Assembly: GCF_028769735.1 (NCBI RefSeq)
Contig: NC_088173.1
Coordinates: 68,191,463-68,255,462 of the forward strand
DNA: 64,000 nt
Direction: 5' to 3'
DNA from: Zonotrichia leucophrys gambelii
Taxonomy: Eukaryota > Chordata > Aves > Passeriformes > Passerellidae
Positions 1 through 12,102 of the stretch are shown piece by piece. The first letter of the stretch is position 1. Every line of letters begins with the position of its first letter. A model generated the notes under the pieces. It made no database searches and had not been told where the DNA came from. It worked only from the letters and a program-made list of their open reading frames with translations. Position numbers and translations under genes: made by a program.

Positions 1-1625
1 TCACTTATAATGAAAAAGCTAATTTAGCTTCCTGCCAGAAAGGCCATAACATATGACATGAAATTAATGCCAGCAAAGAAGTAACTTCCAGTTGGTTTAT
101 GACTGATTTAGAATTAACACTGTCCTTCAGAATTTAAAAAAAAAAAAAAAAATCAAAAAACCAAAACCAAACCAAACAAGACCCAGTACACAGAAAACTG
201 TGAACCAAACTTTTCCCTGTCTGTAGTTCTCCCACCCTCCAGTCCTGTATTTGTGATTTTTTTAAAATATTTTTTAAGAAATATGAATATTTCTGAGACC
301 TGTTTTTACTTACATTGTTTAATTTTTTTTTCTGGGAGGGGGGGCATTTTTTTTGGTTGGTTGATTGATTTTCTTTGTCTGAGGGGTTGTTTGTTTGCTT
401 GTTTTTTGTGGCTCCAATTTGCTCTATGATATTACAGTATCACTGACCTTGAGTCTGTAGACCAAAATGTAGATAAGCAACTCTGTATTCAGAATATCAA
501 TATCATTAAGGTTAAAACAGACTCACAAAAGCCAAGCTAGAATGAGAACTTAACTTGCCAAGGGATGCACCATACTTGGCAACTTGCTTAATAAAAAAAC
601 ACTATATTAATCTGCTCAGAATATAAAATAATTATCAACAACAGTTACTGCTGAAAAAAATTGCTCTGGAACTGTGAATTTAAGCCAAAGTGACTGAAGT
701 CTAGTTCAGATGTGTGACAGAGAGAGAGAGAAGAGATGGATATAATTTAATCACACTGAAAAGTCAATATCTGTCTGCAGGAACATTTGCTGTTTACTGC
801 AATTTCCACAGGCCTCTTACAGACTTTTCATTCTTAAATGGAGGCCTGCATAGGTTTCCTTCTGCATAAAAATTGTGAAGTAAATGCTGCAAAGCATCAT
901 AGAAGCTCACAGGACAGCTAAATATAAGGATATACATATGCAGAACAAGTATGAGAATTTATGTTGCTATTCTAAAAAATTATGCAGGGCTAAGATTGGT
1001 GAATAGACACAGGGAAACTTTGCCACAAGAGAAAGCAATAAAATAGGAAAATAAGGTTTTGGACTTATTACTTTTTAAATTTATGGTCCATGAAATGTAT
1101 TCAAGAGTTCAAGCCATATCTTCAGGTGATTTAAACTGGTAAAGTTCTAAGGAAAGGAAGAAATCTGTGCTGAATTCCAGAGTTTCAGGATCCTCCTCAC
1201 ACAGAGATGCCAAGTTTCCATCTCCACATTGCTGCCACGGGTCACACACAGCGGGAGAAGCTGACTTTCCTGAAAAAATCAGATTATACAAGGAAGCTGA
1301 TCTGAGCTGACATGATTTGATTTGGGTTAGAAGATTAATCCCAAGTTCAGCTGCCAAGGGCTTTTAGATAAACAGCACTTAGCCCACTTACACTGAATGG
1401 ATTTTTTTTAAAGGAGAGAGTATTAATTAGAACAGCATGGAAGTACAAGAAATCTGCAAAGACTTAGGATTCCTGTGACAAAGGCTATGAAATACTGCTG
1501 CCTTCAGAGATTAGAGTGTCCATGTTCAGAATGGGATGTGCTCTGTGATCTGCTTAGCTGCTCTACTCGAGGCTCATCTGCTGTGGAAAAAAATACCTGA
1601 AGCACTGAGGAGAAAGCAAAATAGC
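1..1625. other. A/T-rich unique DNA, no gene seen
   Basis: No convincing coding frame, RNA gene or known repeat is visible. It holds a short A run near 135-152, a T/G-rich stretch at about 300-410, and a short GA repeat near 719-735. Frames up to 82 codons occur but have no splice, codon or domain support. Confidence 0.6.
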
Positions 1626-2138
1626 CTGGCCTGCTTCAAAAGGACTCACGAAAAAACCTTTTGTGAGCACGAAGGGTTTGAAATTATTTCAAATACCATT
1701 CCTGGCCTGAGGCTGAACAAAACCTTAATCCAAGGCAGGACAAGCATTGTGACAACTGAACATTGCAGTGCCCTGCATGGGTGACAGCAGGTCTGTGTTG
1801 TCTGCAGTCAGATGTGCTCCTCTCACTTGTGTTTCCATCTGGTGCGATCTCTCTGAAGTATTTTTTGGTTTGGACATGTCATTGCTCAGGTTTCTTGTTA
1901 GAGTTGGTTGTTCCATAAGCAGCAGAATGTTTGTGTGAGTTGCTCCTAAATTAAAGCTGTGGCACAACCTGAATTCTGGCGTGCTAAAACTCAGTGAACA
2001 ACCCATTCATAAAATGTTGGGTGGGTAATGAATGTTCTCTGGGATTTCCAAATGAGGTTTTACTAAAACCCTGTTTCAATGGCTGGAAATTTGTGCAAAA
2101 AGGAGGGCATTGACACTCAGCTTCGAGTCCCCAAATTC
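1626..2138. repeat. Tandem duplication, copy 1
   Basis: About 510 bp starting at the GGCCTGCTTC text are repeated almost at once in the next 475 bp. Landmarks recur at a fixed offset: GACATGTCATTGC is at 1873 and again at 2360, and ATTCTGG followed by GTGCTAAAACTCAG is in both. By eye the copies agree at roughly nine bases in ten. Copy 1 has extra bases near 1650-1670, 1770-1780 and 2070-2085. On the minus strand a frame of about 90 codons starts MGCSLSFSTPEF, but copy 2 breaks the same frame with a small deletion. I read it as non-coding duplicated DNA. Confidence 0.85.
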
Positions 2139-2612
2139 CTGGCCTGCTTCAGAAGCACTGTGAGGACAAAAGGTTTGAAATTATTTCAAATACCATCCCT
2201 GGCCTGAGGCTGAACAAAACCTTAATCCAAAGCAGGACAAGCATTGTGACAAGTGAACATTGCAGTGGGTGACAGCAGGTCTGTGTTGTCAGCAGTCAGA
2301 TGAGCTCCTTCCACGTGTGTTTCCATCGGGTGGCCCTCTCTGAAGTATTTTTTGGTTTGGACATGTCATTGCTCAGGTTTCTTGTTAGAGTTGGTTGTTC
2401 CATAAGCAGCAGAATGTTTGTGTGAGTTGCTCCTAAATTAAAGCTGTGGCACAACCAGAATTCTGGTGTGCTAAAACTCAGTGAACAACCCATTCATAAA
2501 ATGTGTGATGGGTAATGAATGTTCTCTGGGATTTCCAAATGAGGTTTTATTAAAACACTGGAAATTTCTGCAAAAAGGAGGTCATTGACACTCAACTTCA
2601 AGTTTCCCAATT
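2139..2612. repeat. Tandem duplication, copy 2
   Basis: Second unit of the duplication, directly abutting copy 1 and in the same orientation. It keeps the order of all landmarks but lacks about 25-40 bp in small deletions. The minus-strand frame shared with copy 1 runs for about 50 codons. It then diverges at a small deletion near 2330 (copy 1 near 1845), which argues against a conserved protein. I do not recognise the unit as a named repeat family. Confidence 0.85.
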
Positions 2613-4580
2613 GTCAAGGGTTTAGTTTAAGGTACAAGAACTCCCCGTGGGAAATCACTGCAGACAGGTGACTCAAGGACAGGCACCCATCCTGAATGTG
2701 TGTGATAGGTGGGCAGGTGTGGGAGTGTGAAAAATGTCCAGTAGAACTGGCAAACTTCTTTATAGATATTTTTAAATCCTACCTAATACCTGGACTTGGA
2801 CACAGAGACTGAATAATCCACACTGAAATGATGCCATTTAACCAAGCTGAGGTAATGCTATGTATAAAGAACCTTGACATCTATAAAACAGTAAAACATT
2901 TATTTTGAAATAAGAAATCCTGGAATCCATATTTAGATAGCAAGAAGAAAAATCCTTTCCACCACAAATTATTCTGTAAGTTGAAGAGTTAAGTCTCACT
3001 CTTGACTGTCCAGGCCTTATGAATTTACACAAACAAGTGTGGTCCAGCTCTTAGGACATGTGGTTATTTTGAGAATTTGAACAGGTCCTATCCCACTTGT
3101 TTGTGTTGTCTTCCTTTATTCCTATAATTGTCAAGAACAAACAATTAATTTGTAAATTCAAGTTTTGTAGCTGCATGTGCTCCTTTTCCCTTGTTAATAT
3201 TTAATTACTCCTACCACAACCTATAGGAAAAAGGGAAGACTTCAATCCCATTTGTATTATTCAATGGCATAATTCTAGCAACCATTTTCTGGCTTATTTC
3301 CTCTCAGTTTTAATTTTGTAGATACATCTCTATCTATCAAAATACACACAAAAAGTATTTATACATATATATATATATATATATATATGCATGCATATAT
3401 GCATAAAGGTGTGAGTAATTGTGTGCATATAAATATATAAAAATATAGAAAATATATATTGTAAAAAAACTTTGGGTAAGAAATACAAAATAGCATTTCC
3501 TTTCCAGAATCTTATTTTCAGTAGGTTATCCCATTCACACTCATTCCCCTTACAGAACAAAATGTCAGCTGTAACATCCCATAGTTTTCTGCTCAACTAA
3601 ATTGGAGTTACGTATTCCAATTTTTAATTGGAATTTCCATGTGGAAAGAAATACTAAAAAAAAATCTTTTCCCTTTATTTTCTTATTACAGAAAAGAATA
3701 CATATACTCTGCATTTCTCTCCCTCAAGTACACAGATGTGGAACTAATAGTTAAGTTTTAAAGCACAAATAACTTTAAGGCCAACAAAATTAAGTTTTTG
3801 GAAATTGCTTTTGGAATGGCTGCTGAGTTATGACAGGCTCTTTCTGAAAGCTTTGGCAGACAGCCTCACACATTTTCCTTTTAAGATTGTTTATGATTAG
3901 AGCTCTGGGTGTAAATCAAGGAAAAAAGGTGACAATTTTCATTGGCTGGAAACTGAAAATAATCAAGGTTCTCTGTGGTCCACCAAGATAAATACATAGG
4001 TAAGAAAAGTATTAAACTGCATATTTTCACTATTAACAGTGATTTGATGTTTTCAAGCAATAGAAGATAAATGAAAACAGAAATATGTGGTGTTCTGCAC
4101 CATAAGAATAAGGCAGGAAATAACAAAAGTTTTACAGATCTCCTGTCTGATGTGTTTATAACAGTGTTCAGCTACTACCTGGTGTGCTTTTCATCAGTAA
4201 ACTTCAAAGCACTTTTCAAAGCAGATAATATTTAGCGAGATTTGGGAAAAATCCAGCTAAAACAAATTTTGATCAGGTTGTGCATAAGAAGGAAAAAACA
4301 AAAGAACTTGATTTCCACCAGCTTTTCAAGGTATCAGGTAAGTTTTTCACAGAAAGTACAAACTACATCCCAGGTTTTTATGGTGTAAAACTTTGTGTTG
4401 GTACAGGCACCAGAACTGCCTGAAAAGGGATTTGCAATTTGTTCACTCCTTTAAAACTGTTGTTGATCCAGCAAGACTGTAAGGAAATAAATTTATTTTT
4501 AATCAACCAAGACATGGGTGTGGTTAGGGGCTTTACAGGTTCACTTTACACATCTCAGTCATTAATGCAGGGAAAGGTTG
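2613..4580. other. A/T-rich unique DNA with a TA repeat
   Basis: No gene seen. The only clear structure is the TA microsatellite listed separately. Frames below 90 codons are A/T-rich and unsupported. Confidence 0.55.
3363..3401. repeat. (TA)n microsatellite with ATGCAT interruptions
   Basis: An alternating TA run of about 26 bases is followed by GCATGCATATATGCATA. It is self-complementary and so can extrude as a cruciform. It is probably length-variable. Confidence 0.9.
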
Positions 4581-4586
4581 GAGGAC

Positions 4587-4981
4587 TGTGGGGTTGTGAG
4601 TGTTCCCAGGAGGAGGTGAGAGATGAGAATTTGACTCCATGTTCTCAGAAGTCTATATTATATTTATTATATTATATTATATTATATTATATTATATTAT
4701 GATACTAAAAAAAGAGAAAGGATACATCAGAAGTCTAAACAAGAATGATAATGAAAGCTCATGACTGATTCCTCAGAGTCTGACACAGCTGATGGTGATT
4801 GGTCATTAATTAAAAACAATTAATATGGAGCCAATCAAACATTCACCTATTGGTAAATGATCTCCAGACCATGTTCCAAAGCAATCAGATGATTATTGTT
4901 TTCATTCTTTTCTGAGGACTCTCAGCTTCCCAGGAGATGATCCTGGGCAAAGAAGATTTTTCAGAAAATATCTTGGTGACA
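4587..4981 (-). mobile_element. Solo LTR, family A (6-bp TSD GAGGAC)
   Basis: A 395-bp LTR on the minus strand, beginning TGTCACCAAGATA and ending ACCCCACA in that orientation. Identical 6-bp target duplications GAGGAC flank it at 4581-4586 and 4982-4987. It shares with the other family-A copies the GCTGAGAGTCCTC-type block, a CCAAT-like block near 4795-4805, and an A/T-rich block holding the poly(A) signal region. That block has expanded here into (TATTA)n at 4657-4700. No internal retroviral DNA adjoins it. A 6-bp duplication fits class II (ERVK-like) integrases; the family assignment is inference. Confidence 0.92.
4657..4700. repeat. (TATTA)n microsatellite inside LTR A
   Basis: About eight units of the pentanucleotide, lying where other family-A copies have a short irregular TATAATATAGT segment. 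See the longer homologous expansion at 11393-11570. Confidence 0.9.
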
Positions 4982-5097
4982 GAGGACCTGCCACAAAACT
5001 GCTTAGAGGGGATAAAGAATGGCCACGATCAGGTCTCATGGGTAAGAATGGGATAAAACTCCTCCTTGAAGAGGAAAAATCATCTCAGTTCTTATTT

Positions 5098-5262
5098 GCC
5101 CAGAGAAGCTGTGGCTGCCCCATCCCTGGCAGTGTCCAAGGCCAGCTTGGACAGGGCTTGGAGCAGCCTGGGATGGTGGAAGGTGTCCCTGCCCATGGTA
5201 CAGGGTTAGAATGAGATGATTTTTGAGGTCTCTTCCAACCCAAACCATTCCATGATTCTGTG
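5098..5262 (+). mobile_element. CR1 LINE 3' end
   Basis: The typical avian CR1 3' region reads forward: a GAAGCTGTGGCTGCCCCATCC block, a TTGGACAGGGCTTGGAGCAGCC block, then TCTTCCAACCCAAACCATTC and the ATGATTCTGTGA tail. It is 5'-truncated as usual for CR1, and only untranslated sequence remains. Confidence 0.93.
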
Positions 5263-5269
5263 ATATTCA

Positions 5270-7300
5270 TGTAGCTCCAATGCACGGACAACTCCTGTGG
5301 CAGGTTTATCCTGCAAGATGTGAAATATTGTTTCTTTGTTCAAAGTCTGAATATTTTACTGTTCATGTCAAGGAATTGAAAGGTGAAAAAAAAACAAACT
5401 AAAGCCATTCCCTGAGGTTCTTGCCAAAGCTTTTTCACTGACCCATGTGACGGCTGGAGAGGATTATTGCAAAGCAAAGAAACAACAATAAAAATCTTCT
5501 TTAACAGAAAGGTTTTCAATGCATAAAAGGTATTTTTTCTGTGTGTGATATGGATGCAGAATGCAGTGTTTGGTGACCCCAGAGGTGGCCTCTTCTCCTA
5601 AGATAGATGACAGTGTCCCTTAAACTTGTTCTGGTGGAGTAGAGGGGTTTATTTCTGCTGAGCCCCTGCTCTGCACAGAGGTGCCTTAGTGATGGCGGCT
5701 TCAGAGCTGACTGTGCTGCAATTAGAGACAGCCAAAATCTCCATGTTCATTTCACAAAGGTCAACAAACAGATATCTTTGCACTGCATCTTTTAAGCCTG
5801 AGGGATCTGATTTTATGTTGTATCATTTTAAGTGTATGTCAATTTACTTCTCTGAAATCAGTGGAGTTGGAAATGGCATAAAGCTGGAGAAAGTAGTGGT
5901 GAGTCATGACTTATTTTCAAATAGAGGAGCCAAGTGTTTATGGTGGTTTCACAGTGAAGCCAGAATAAAAGGGGAGATTTGGAGTGGGGTTTGATGTCTT
6001 GTGTGAACCTGTAGCTCAGCTGGAATGAATCCATGCAAACCAAACCCAAAATGCAACACATGCACACATCCCAGCTAACAAAACCTGCTGACTTTTACGT
6101 GGCTTTAGCTGCAAGGTCACTGTCATTTGAAATATTTTCTCTTGTAAAGTGTTCACAAAAAATCTGCAAGTGTAAGTAATCTGAGAGTGCTTGCAGGGAG
6201 AAATGGCTGCACAGAGAGAATGCAATCAGAAAAGATCTGAGCAGGTAAAAAGAGAATACATCCAAACAAAACACCCTGAAAACAAAAGTAGTATTCTCTT
6301 CTCCTCTTTGTGATCTCACAAATTGATCAGGCAACTGCCCAGCTTCAAGCCTGAGCTCCTTCTGTGGATTGTTGTCTTTCTGAGTTAGTGGTGAAGTCTC
6401 CAGCCTGGATTAATTGAATCCATACATTTAATGATGCGCAGCCGAGCATGGCAGCTCTCTGCAGAGCAGCCCAGAGGTGTTGGCCCCTTCTCAGTCCCAC
6501 AGGTGATGATTTAGGGATGAACACCAGTGAGCCCTGAGTCAATATCCCCCCAGGGAGTATTCCAGTGTCACCACATCACCTGGGGAGGGATGGAATTCCA
6601 AACCCTTTTTTACTCCTCTGAAATACAGGTGGGTGCTGGCCTCAGAGCACTGCAGTAAAGGAGAGCAAGTGGTGTGCTCTGCACTCAGTGTGTTCTAAGG
6701 ATTGTGCACTGCTTCACACCATAGCAGTAAATCTGGATCAGTACAGTAAATCTGGATCAGAAGCCCTCCATGTTTTGGGAAAAAAAAAAAAGCCCACATT
6801 TTTTTTTCCACATTTGTGGATGAAACCTCTCTTGCATTCCTTCTCCTCTCATATATCCAAAGCACAGCGTGAATTTTAATTAAAAAACAACTTAAATGAA
6901 ATTAATCTTTACCTTCTACTTTATCTATAATTAGTGACGTAGGCTTGATCTTGGTTTTGCCATCCTAAGACTGAGAAATATTTTATAGGTGTGTTTTTAC
7001 CATAGAACTCTTCTGTATCAATCTACTGTGATTGTTGTTTAAAGGCAGAAACCCAGGAGCAAATCTTTTCTGAAACCAGAGGAGAGCAGGGAAGAGATGT
7101 TTAGAGAATTGGGAACTGCCAAATCACAGCCCCACTGTTTTTCCCCTGGAAAAGAGGCAATGCAAATTGTGGAGTCCAGCAAAGGAACAATCTGAAAGCT
7201 GTGAAGGCTGCAGGGATTGCTGGACACCACCTGGAACAAAGAACTTGCCCATGTGAGCAAGGATTGGGGAAACATTGAACAGGGTGGCCCTGGAATGTCC
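5270..7300. other. Unique DNA, no gene seen
   Basis: No convincing exon. A 19-bp unit (CAGTAAATCTGGATCAGTA) is tandemly duplicated at 6725-6762. Frames of about 60-100 codons occur on both strands but overlap one another and have no support. Confidence 0.55.
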
Positions 7301-7309
7301 AAGAAATGG

Positions 7310-7420
7310 GAAGATGAGGTGCTTGGGAACAGGGTTTAGGGCCGGACCCGGCAGTGCTAAGTTGATGGTTGGACTCAAAGATCTCAGAGATCCTTCCCTA
7401 AAATATTCTATGATTTTATG
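7310..7420 (+). mobile_element. CR1 LINE 3' tail fragment
   Basis: The text GGTGCTTGGGAACAGGGTTTAGG, then GGCAGTGCTAAGTTGATGGTTGGACTC, then TTCCCTAAAATATTCTATGATTTTATG, matches the terminal CR1 3' UTR of another CR1 subfamily. The 5' boundary is unclear and the homology may extend upstream to about 7225. Confidence 0.85.
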
Positions 7421-7429
7421 AAAAATTGT

Positions 7430-8057
7430 TATTCATTCATGTAGTCTCATGGGAGAAAATAAAATTACAGCAGGGGTTTTTTGGGGAACATAAATATATT
7501 GAGCTGGCAAATGTAGAACTGCATGTCCAATACCTATTTTTTAAAGTACTTTCATAGTGGCAGCTTAAATTAATAACTAAAACCCTTAAATCCCCCCACC
7601 ATGACTATGCCAATTCTATGCTAATTCTCTAAAACAAACATACCCAGACTGCTGATCCCACCATCTACTATAGATAATTAATTTAAATGGATTGCAAAGT
7701 AAAAGTTTAGATCCACATTCCCTATGCAGCTAATCAAGAGAGAGATCTTACAAGGGAATGCTGCAATGCAGAACACCTAGGATTTGCTAATGTGGATTAG
7801 TAGAGTGACCGAAATTCAAAAAGATCCTTTGGAAAGAGAAATCTGCTGTTGCACAGGCAAAAAATGAAGATATAGCACTACAGGGAAATGAACACCATAT
7901 CCAGGGGCTCTATCTTTTGAACTTTGAACAGGAACCAGGAAAAAAAAATTAAATTGTGGCATATCTCTATACTGAGAAAAAGAGAAATGGCAAAAACTCA
8001 AGACAATAAGAAGGTGCCACAAGCCTTGTGGTTGAGAGGATTGTGTGTTCTTTTTTA
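7430..8057. other. A/T-rich unique DNA
   Basis: Nothing recognisable. A 110-codon minus-strand frame (7816-8148) overlaps the start of the next LTR and is not a gene candidate. Confidence 0.5.
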
Positions 8058-8063
8058 TAGGAA

Positions 8064-8481
8064 TGTCACCATCATATTTTCTGAAAAATCTCTTTGCCCA
8101 AGATTTTCTCCTGGGAAGCTGAGAAGCCTCAGAGAAAAAGGAAAACAATAATTATCTGATTTGCTTCTCCTTTTTGCTGCTTTGGAATGTGTTTGGAGAT
8201 TGTTTACCCACAGATGATTGTTTCATTGGATTTATGTGTGAATTGTTTTCACTCATTGGCCAATCAGGGCCAAGCTGTGTCAGACTCTGGAAAGAGTCAG
8301 GAGTTTTCATTATTATCTTTTTAGATATCAGAATACAGATTATCTTCTGTATTCTTTAGTATAGTTTAGTTTAGTATTCTTTTATATAATGTAGAATCAT
8401 AAAATAATAAATCAGCCTTCTGAGAACATGGAGTCAGATTCATCATTCCTTCCATCATTGGGCGTCTCTGAAAATACAACA
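8064..8481 (+). mobile_element. Solo LTR, family A (6-bp TSD TAGGAA)
   Basis: A 418-bp LTR starting TGTCACCATCATA and ending AAATACAACA. Perfect 6-bp duplications TAGGAA lie at 8058-8063 and 8482-8487. In order it has a conserved GGGAAGCTGAGAAGCCTCAG block, a GGCCAATCAGGGCC CCAAT-type box near 8258, a TAGTATAGTTTAG block, and AATAAA at 8406-8411. This is the cleanest reference copy of family A in the window. Confidence 0.95.
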
Positions 8482-8487
8482 TAGGAA

Positions 8488-11317
8488 CACTCAGAACAGA
8501 ATCTCTCTCTTTTAAGGAGGAAATGAGGCAGAGAGAGGCTTTTCATGGAGATGAACTGCTAAAGAAGATGCTGTGAAGGAAAGCAAAGTACTTGAGAATA
8601 AATTACATTGCACTTGCTGGCCTTGTTTTGTTTTTGTTTATTTGAATTTTCAGATGGTTTCCTATTTTATCCCAGATCAGACAGAAATATGGAACTATAC
8701 AGTTGTAAGGGACAAAAAAGCAGGTTTTTGTATTTTTTAAAGTAGGTTCAGTTTGGTTTTTGTATAATCTTTTCATGATGATCTCCCATGTTGGAGCTCC
8801 CCAGCTTGCCTGGTCAATATATCCCAGTGTAGCCCTGACAGTCTTTTTGCTCCTGATATTTGACCCAAATTTTCCTTGCTAGAAATAAAACAATCTGCTC
8901 TTGTCCCACCTTTCAAGGAGATGGAGAAGTGATAATTGCTTCTCTCTGCTGAATTATCTTCAGGATGGGGTCTGTAAAGCTGTGTTCTGTAAGCAACACT
9001 GGGCTGTGAGTAAATCCTGTAAATACCTAAAAGGTAATATCAGACCAGAGACCAGAGCAATTCCCTTTTATTCTTTTTTTTTTTTTTCTCTGCATATTTG
9101 AGCAATAATTCTAATTGCATTTTTGCTGTTCAGGTGTTAAAACTGATGTCATAAGATGTGCCTCAGTCAACAGAAAAAAAAAAAATTGTACATGATTCTC
9201 ACCTGTCTGCTCCCTTGGTTTTTATGATGTTACGACAACTTTCAATTTATTTCTCCCTCTGAGTTTAATATTTTCCATCTTATCTTATGCCAAATCTCTC
9301 CTGCCCTGTTGCTGCTGCTTCCCACAGGGCTGTGAGGTCTCAGAGGGTGTACAATTTCTGTGTGAATACAGATTAAAATGCCAATGTGTGCATTCACCCC
9401 TAGTGCTTGGATTTCCCCCCCTTTATTTTCAAATTAGAATTTTGTTTGCTCACAGCTCCTGTAAAAGTGAGTAGAGTTGCAAATGCTGAAAGAATAATGC
9501 TTTCAGTTGTGTTCCAATTCTTTTCTTCCATTTGTTTTTGTTTTGCTTTATTTACCTTTCTAACTCCTCATCTACAGTGCTGCAAAGAATTGGATATGGC
9601 ACAATAAACTCCCCCATGTAATTCAAATCACATGAGCTCTGTAGTGCAAGATGTTACTTGCAGGGCTGAGGTAGAAATAGAAATGTCAGCCTTACTCTGA
9701 AACTTGCTGGTGTACACTAAAACCTGTCCTGCCTCTTCCCCTCATTACCAGGTAAATGAAATTGAGTGGGAAAACTGCAGAAATAGGCCAGGGAGAAAAA
9801 ACAATTATCCAGGCTGGTGGTCACAACCTCACAAAAACACAGAGTGACTCAGCTCTGGGAAAAATGAAGGTACAGCAAGAGGAAATCATCACAAATGCAG
9901 GGTCATGCTGGAGAAGCAAGATTTATCGCTTGATTTGCAGGGTTGGGGTGCCATGGTCATGACATCTCATGCTGGTTCATGGATCAACCATTCCTGCACA
10001 GCCCAGGAGCAGCTGCAGATTCCCCAGGGCCAGAGCTGGGTGTAAAGGATGGGAAATAAAGCACATTTCACTCCACCTTCAGGAATGATTTCACCAAGTT
10101 TCTTTAAACAGCACAACACCAATGTAGTGACAAACCTGACTGAAATTCCCTTTCAAGATTTTGAAAGACTACTGGGATTTTTCCTCTTCCTTTTCCAACA
10201 GGAAAAAGCTACAGAAGCTTCTGTACAAGACTGTGCAGGTGGTTCCAGTGCAGCTGGACCAGAGCACCTGATATAATGCCAGCAAATCTTTATGACTACA
10301 TTATAAGCTAATTGTTCTCCTGGCTGTGAGCAGGATGAGAAGAACATACTTTAGATGCAAATACTTTTAGTGTAATATTGAAAGTTCTCTCTCCCTTACC
10401 TGCAGCCATAGTAAATCTCTTTAAAATACATCCAGGCAGCAGGACTGTGTTCACTACATTGCTGCTCAGCCAGGTACTCCTTTTCCAAGGGAGGTGTCAG
10501 AGCAGGAGGCAGCCCTTGTCAGCAAAGATTGCATAACTGAATCAGAAATATTAATTCATACATGCTTAGTTAAAATGGATGGTGCTGCAGTAAAGCATCT
10601 GTGCTGACAGATATCTCCTGCTCTCTGTAGCAGCTGAATTAATAGATCTTCTCACAGTGTAACAGGAAGAACTACCTAAAAGCAGAGCAGGGATGAGGGT
10701 TAAAAGAGAATACAAGCTTCTGCTTTCAGTCCCAGTCACATTATTAACTGCAAAATCAAGCTGTGTTTTCATCTAGGTATTGGTCTGAGCTCCTCTCTGC
10801 TTACACTGCCAGGAACATGTGAAACACAGCAGCTTCCTGATGAGAAGATCACAGAGCAGAATAATGACAATTCCAGGAAAGAACTGCCCCTCCTGTGCTG
10901 AAAGCTGCACCAGGGCCTGACCCCTGGCTCCAGCAGCACCAGGAATATTGGCTGTGCAAATGAATATTGATCACACAAACAGCAACCAGGAGGTTTAGGT
11001 TCTGTCATGATTTAGGCACCATGCAGTGAGGAGAGGTGAGCTCCAGAGAACACAAAGAGCTTTCCCAAGCAGGTGATGTTACTGCCTGATAAAACACTTG
11101 GGATGATGTGAGGATCAATACAGAACACTCAGAAGGTGTAGTACACAGCTGGGTATTTATGTGAACACTAAAGGTCACTGCTCTTCATCCCACAGACAGG
11201 CACAGCTTGTGCAAACACCACCCAGGAAAAATCCAGGAGCAGGAAAACAGAGGAACTGTGTGTGGGTCAGTCCTGCCCGGAGCTCACCACATACCCAGTT
11301 TCCCAGGACAGAAGGAG
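8488..11317. other. Unique DNA, no gene seen
   Basis: About 2.8 kb with no recognised repeat or RNA. There are short A and T runs near 9068-9087 and 9174-9184. Open frames are all under 80 codons. Confidence 0.5.
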
Positions 11318-11323
11318 GAAAAG

Positions 11324-11846
11324 TGTGGCACTTTTGGGATCCCCAGATGGAGGAGGAATGAATCTGACTCCATCTTCTTAGAAGGCTAATTTATTATTAT
11401 ATCATATCATATAATATAATATCATATCATATTATATTATATTATATTATATTATATTACATTATATTATATTATATTATATTATATTATATTATATTAT
11501 ATTATATTATATTGCATTACATTACATTACATTGCATTACATTATATTATATTACATTATATTATATGTACTAAATAATAGAAAAAGGATACAAACAGAA
11601 GGCTTAACAAGATACTAATGAAAAACTCATTACTCTCTCCAGAGCCTCAACACAGCTGGCTGTGATTGGTCATTAAGTCAAAGCAATTCACATGTTGGAT
11701 AAACAATCTCCAACCACATTCCAAGGCAGCAAAACACAGGAGAAGCAAATGAGATAATATCGTTTTCCTTTGTCCCTGAGGCTTCTCAGCTTCCCAGGAG
11801 AGGAATGCTGGGCAAAGAGGATTTTTCAGAAACTGTGATGGTGACA
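11324..11846 (-). mobile_element. Solo LTR, family A, enlarged by a microsatellite
   Basis: A minus-strand family-A LTR, bounded by TGTGGCAC at 11324 and GGTGACA at 11846 as read on the plus strand. The flanking 6-mers are GAAAAG (11318-11323) and GAAAGG (11847-11852), five of six identical. It is 523 bp against about 400 for its relatives. The surplus is entirely the AT pentanucleotide array at 11393-11570. The conserved blocks (GGCTTCTCAGCTTCCCAGGA, GTGATTGGTCATTAAG) are intact. Confidence 0.92.
11393..11570. repeat. (TATTA)n / (CATTA)n array inside LTR A
   Basis: About 175 bp of pentanucleotide units. The array starts with ATCAT variants, has a long pure TATTA run, and then CATTA and GCATTA variants near 11511-11550. 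The variant blocks imply several rounds of slippage. It lies exactly at the A/T-rich block of the LTR. Confidence 0.95.
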
Positions 11847-12102
11847 GAAAGGAAAGGAAGGAGGCAGGAAAGGCAGCAGCAATTCAGAGCAGCACTGAGC
11901 AGCCCAGCTCTGCTTGGTTCCTCTTGCTCTGCTTCCCTGGCATCCAGAGATGGAGCAAAAGACTGAAAGGCAAAACTGCTGATTTTCAGAGCCCTGCCAA
12001 ACACCAGAATTAGTAAAATCCATGTGGACCCATTATCTGCAGATACAAGAAACTTTATGGACTTAGGAGAAAGGTGAGTTTTGCTTTGTTCCAGAGGGGG
12101 AA

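Noticed and set aside
1725..2493. Two minus-strand frames sharing about 50 residues
   Set aside because: Shared only because the DNA is tandemly duplicated. A small deletion shifts the second frame, with no sign of selection on the protein.
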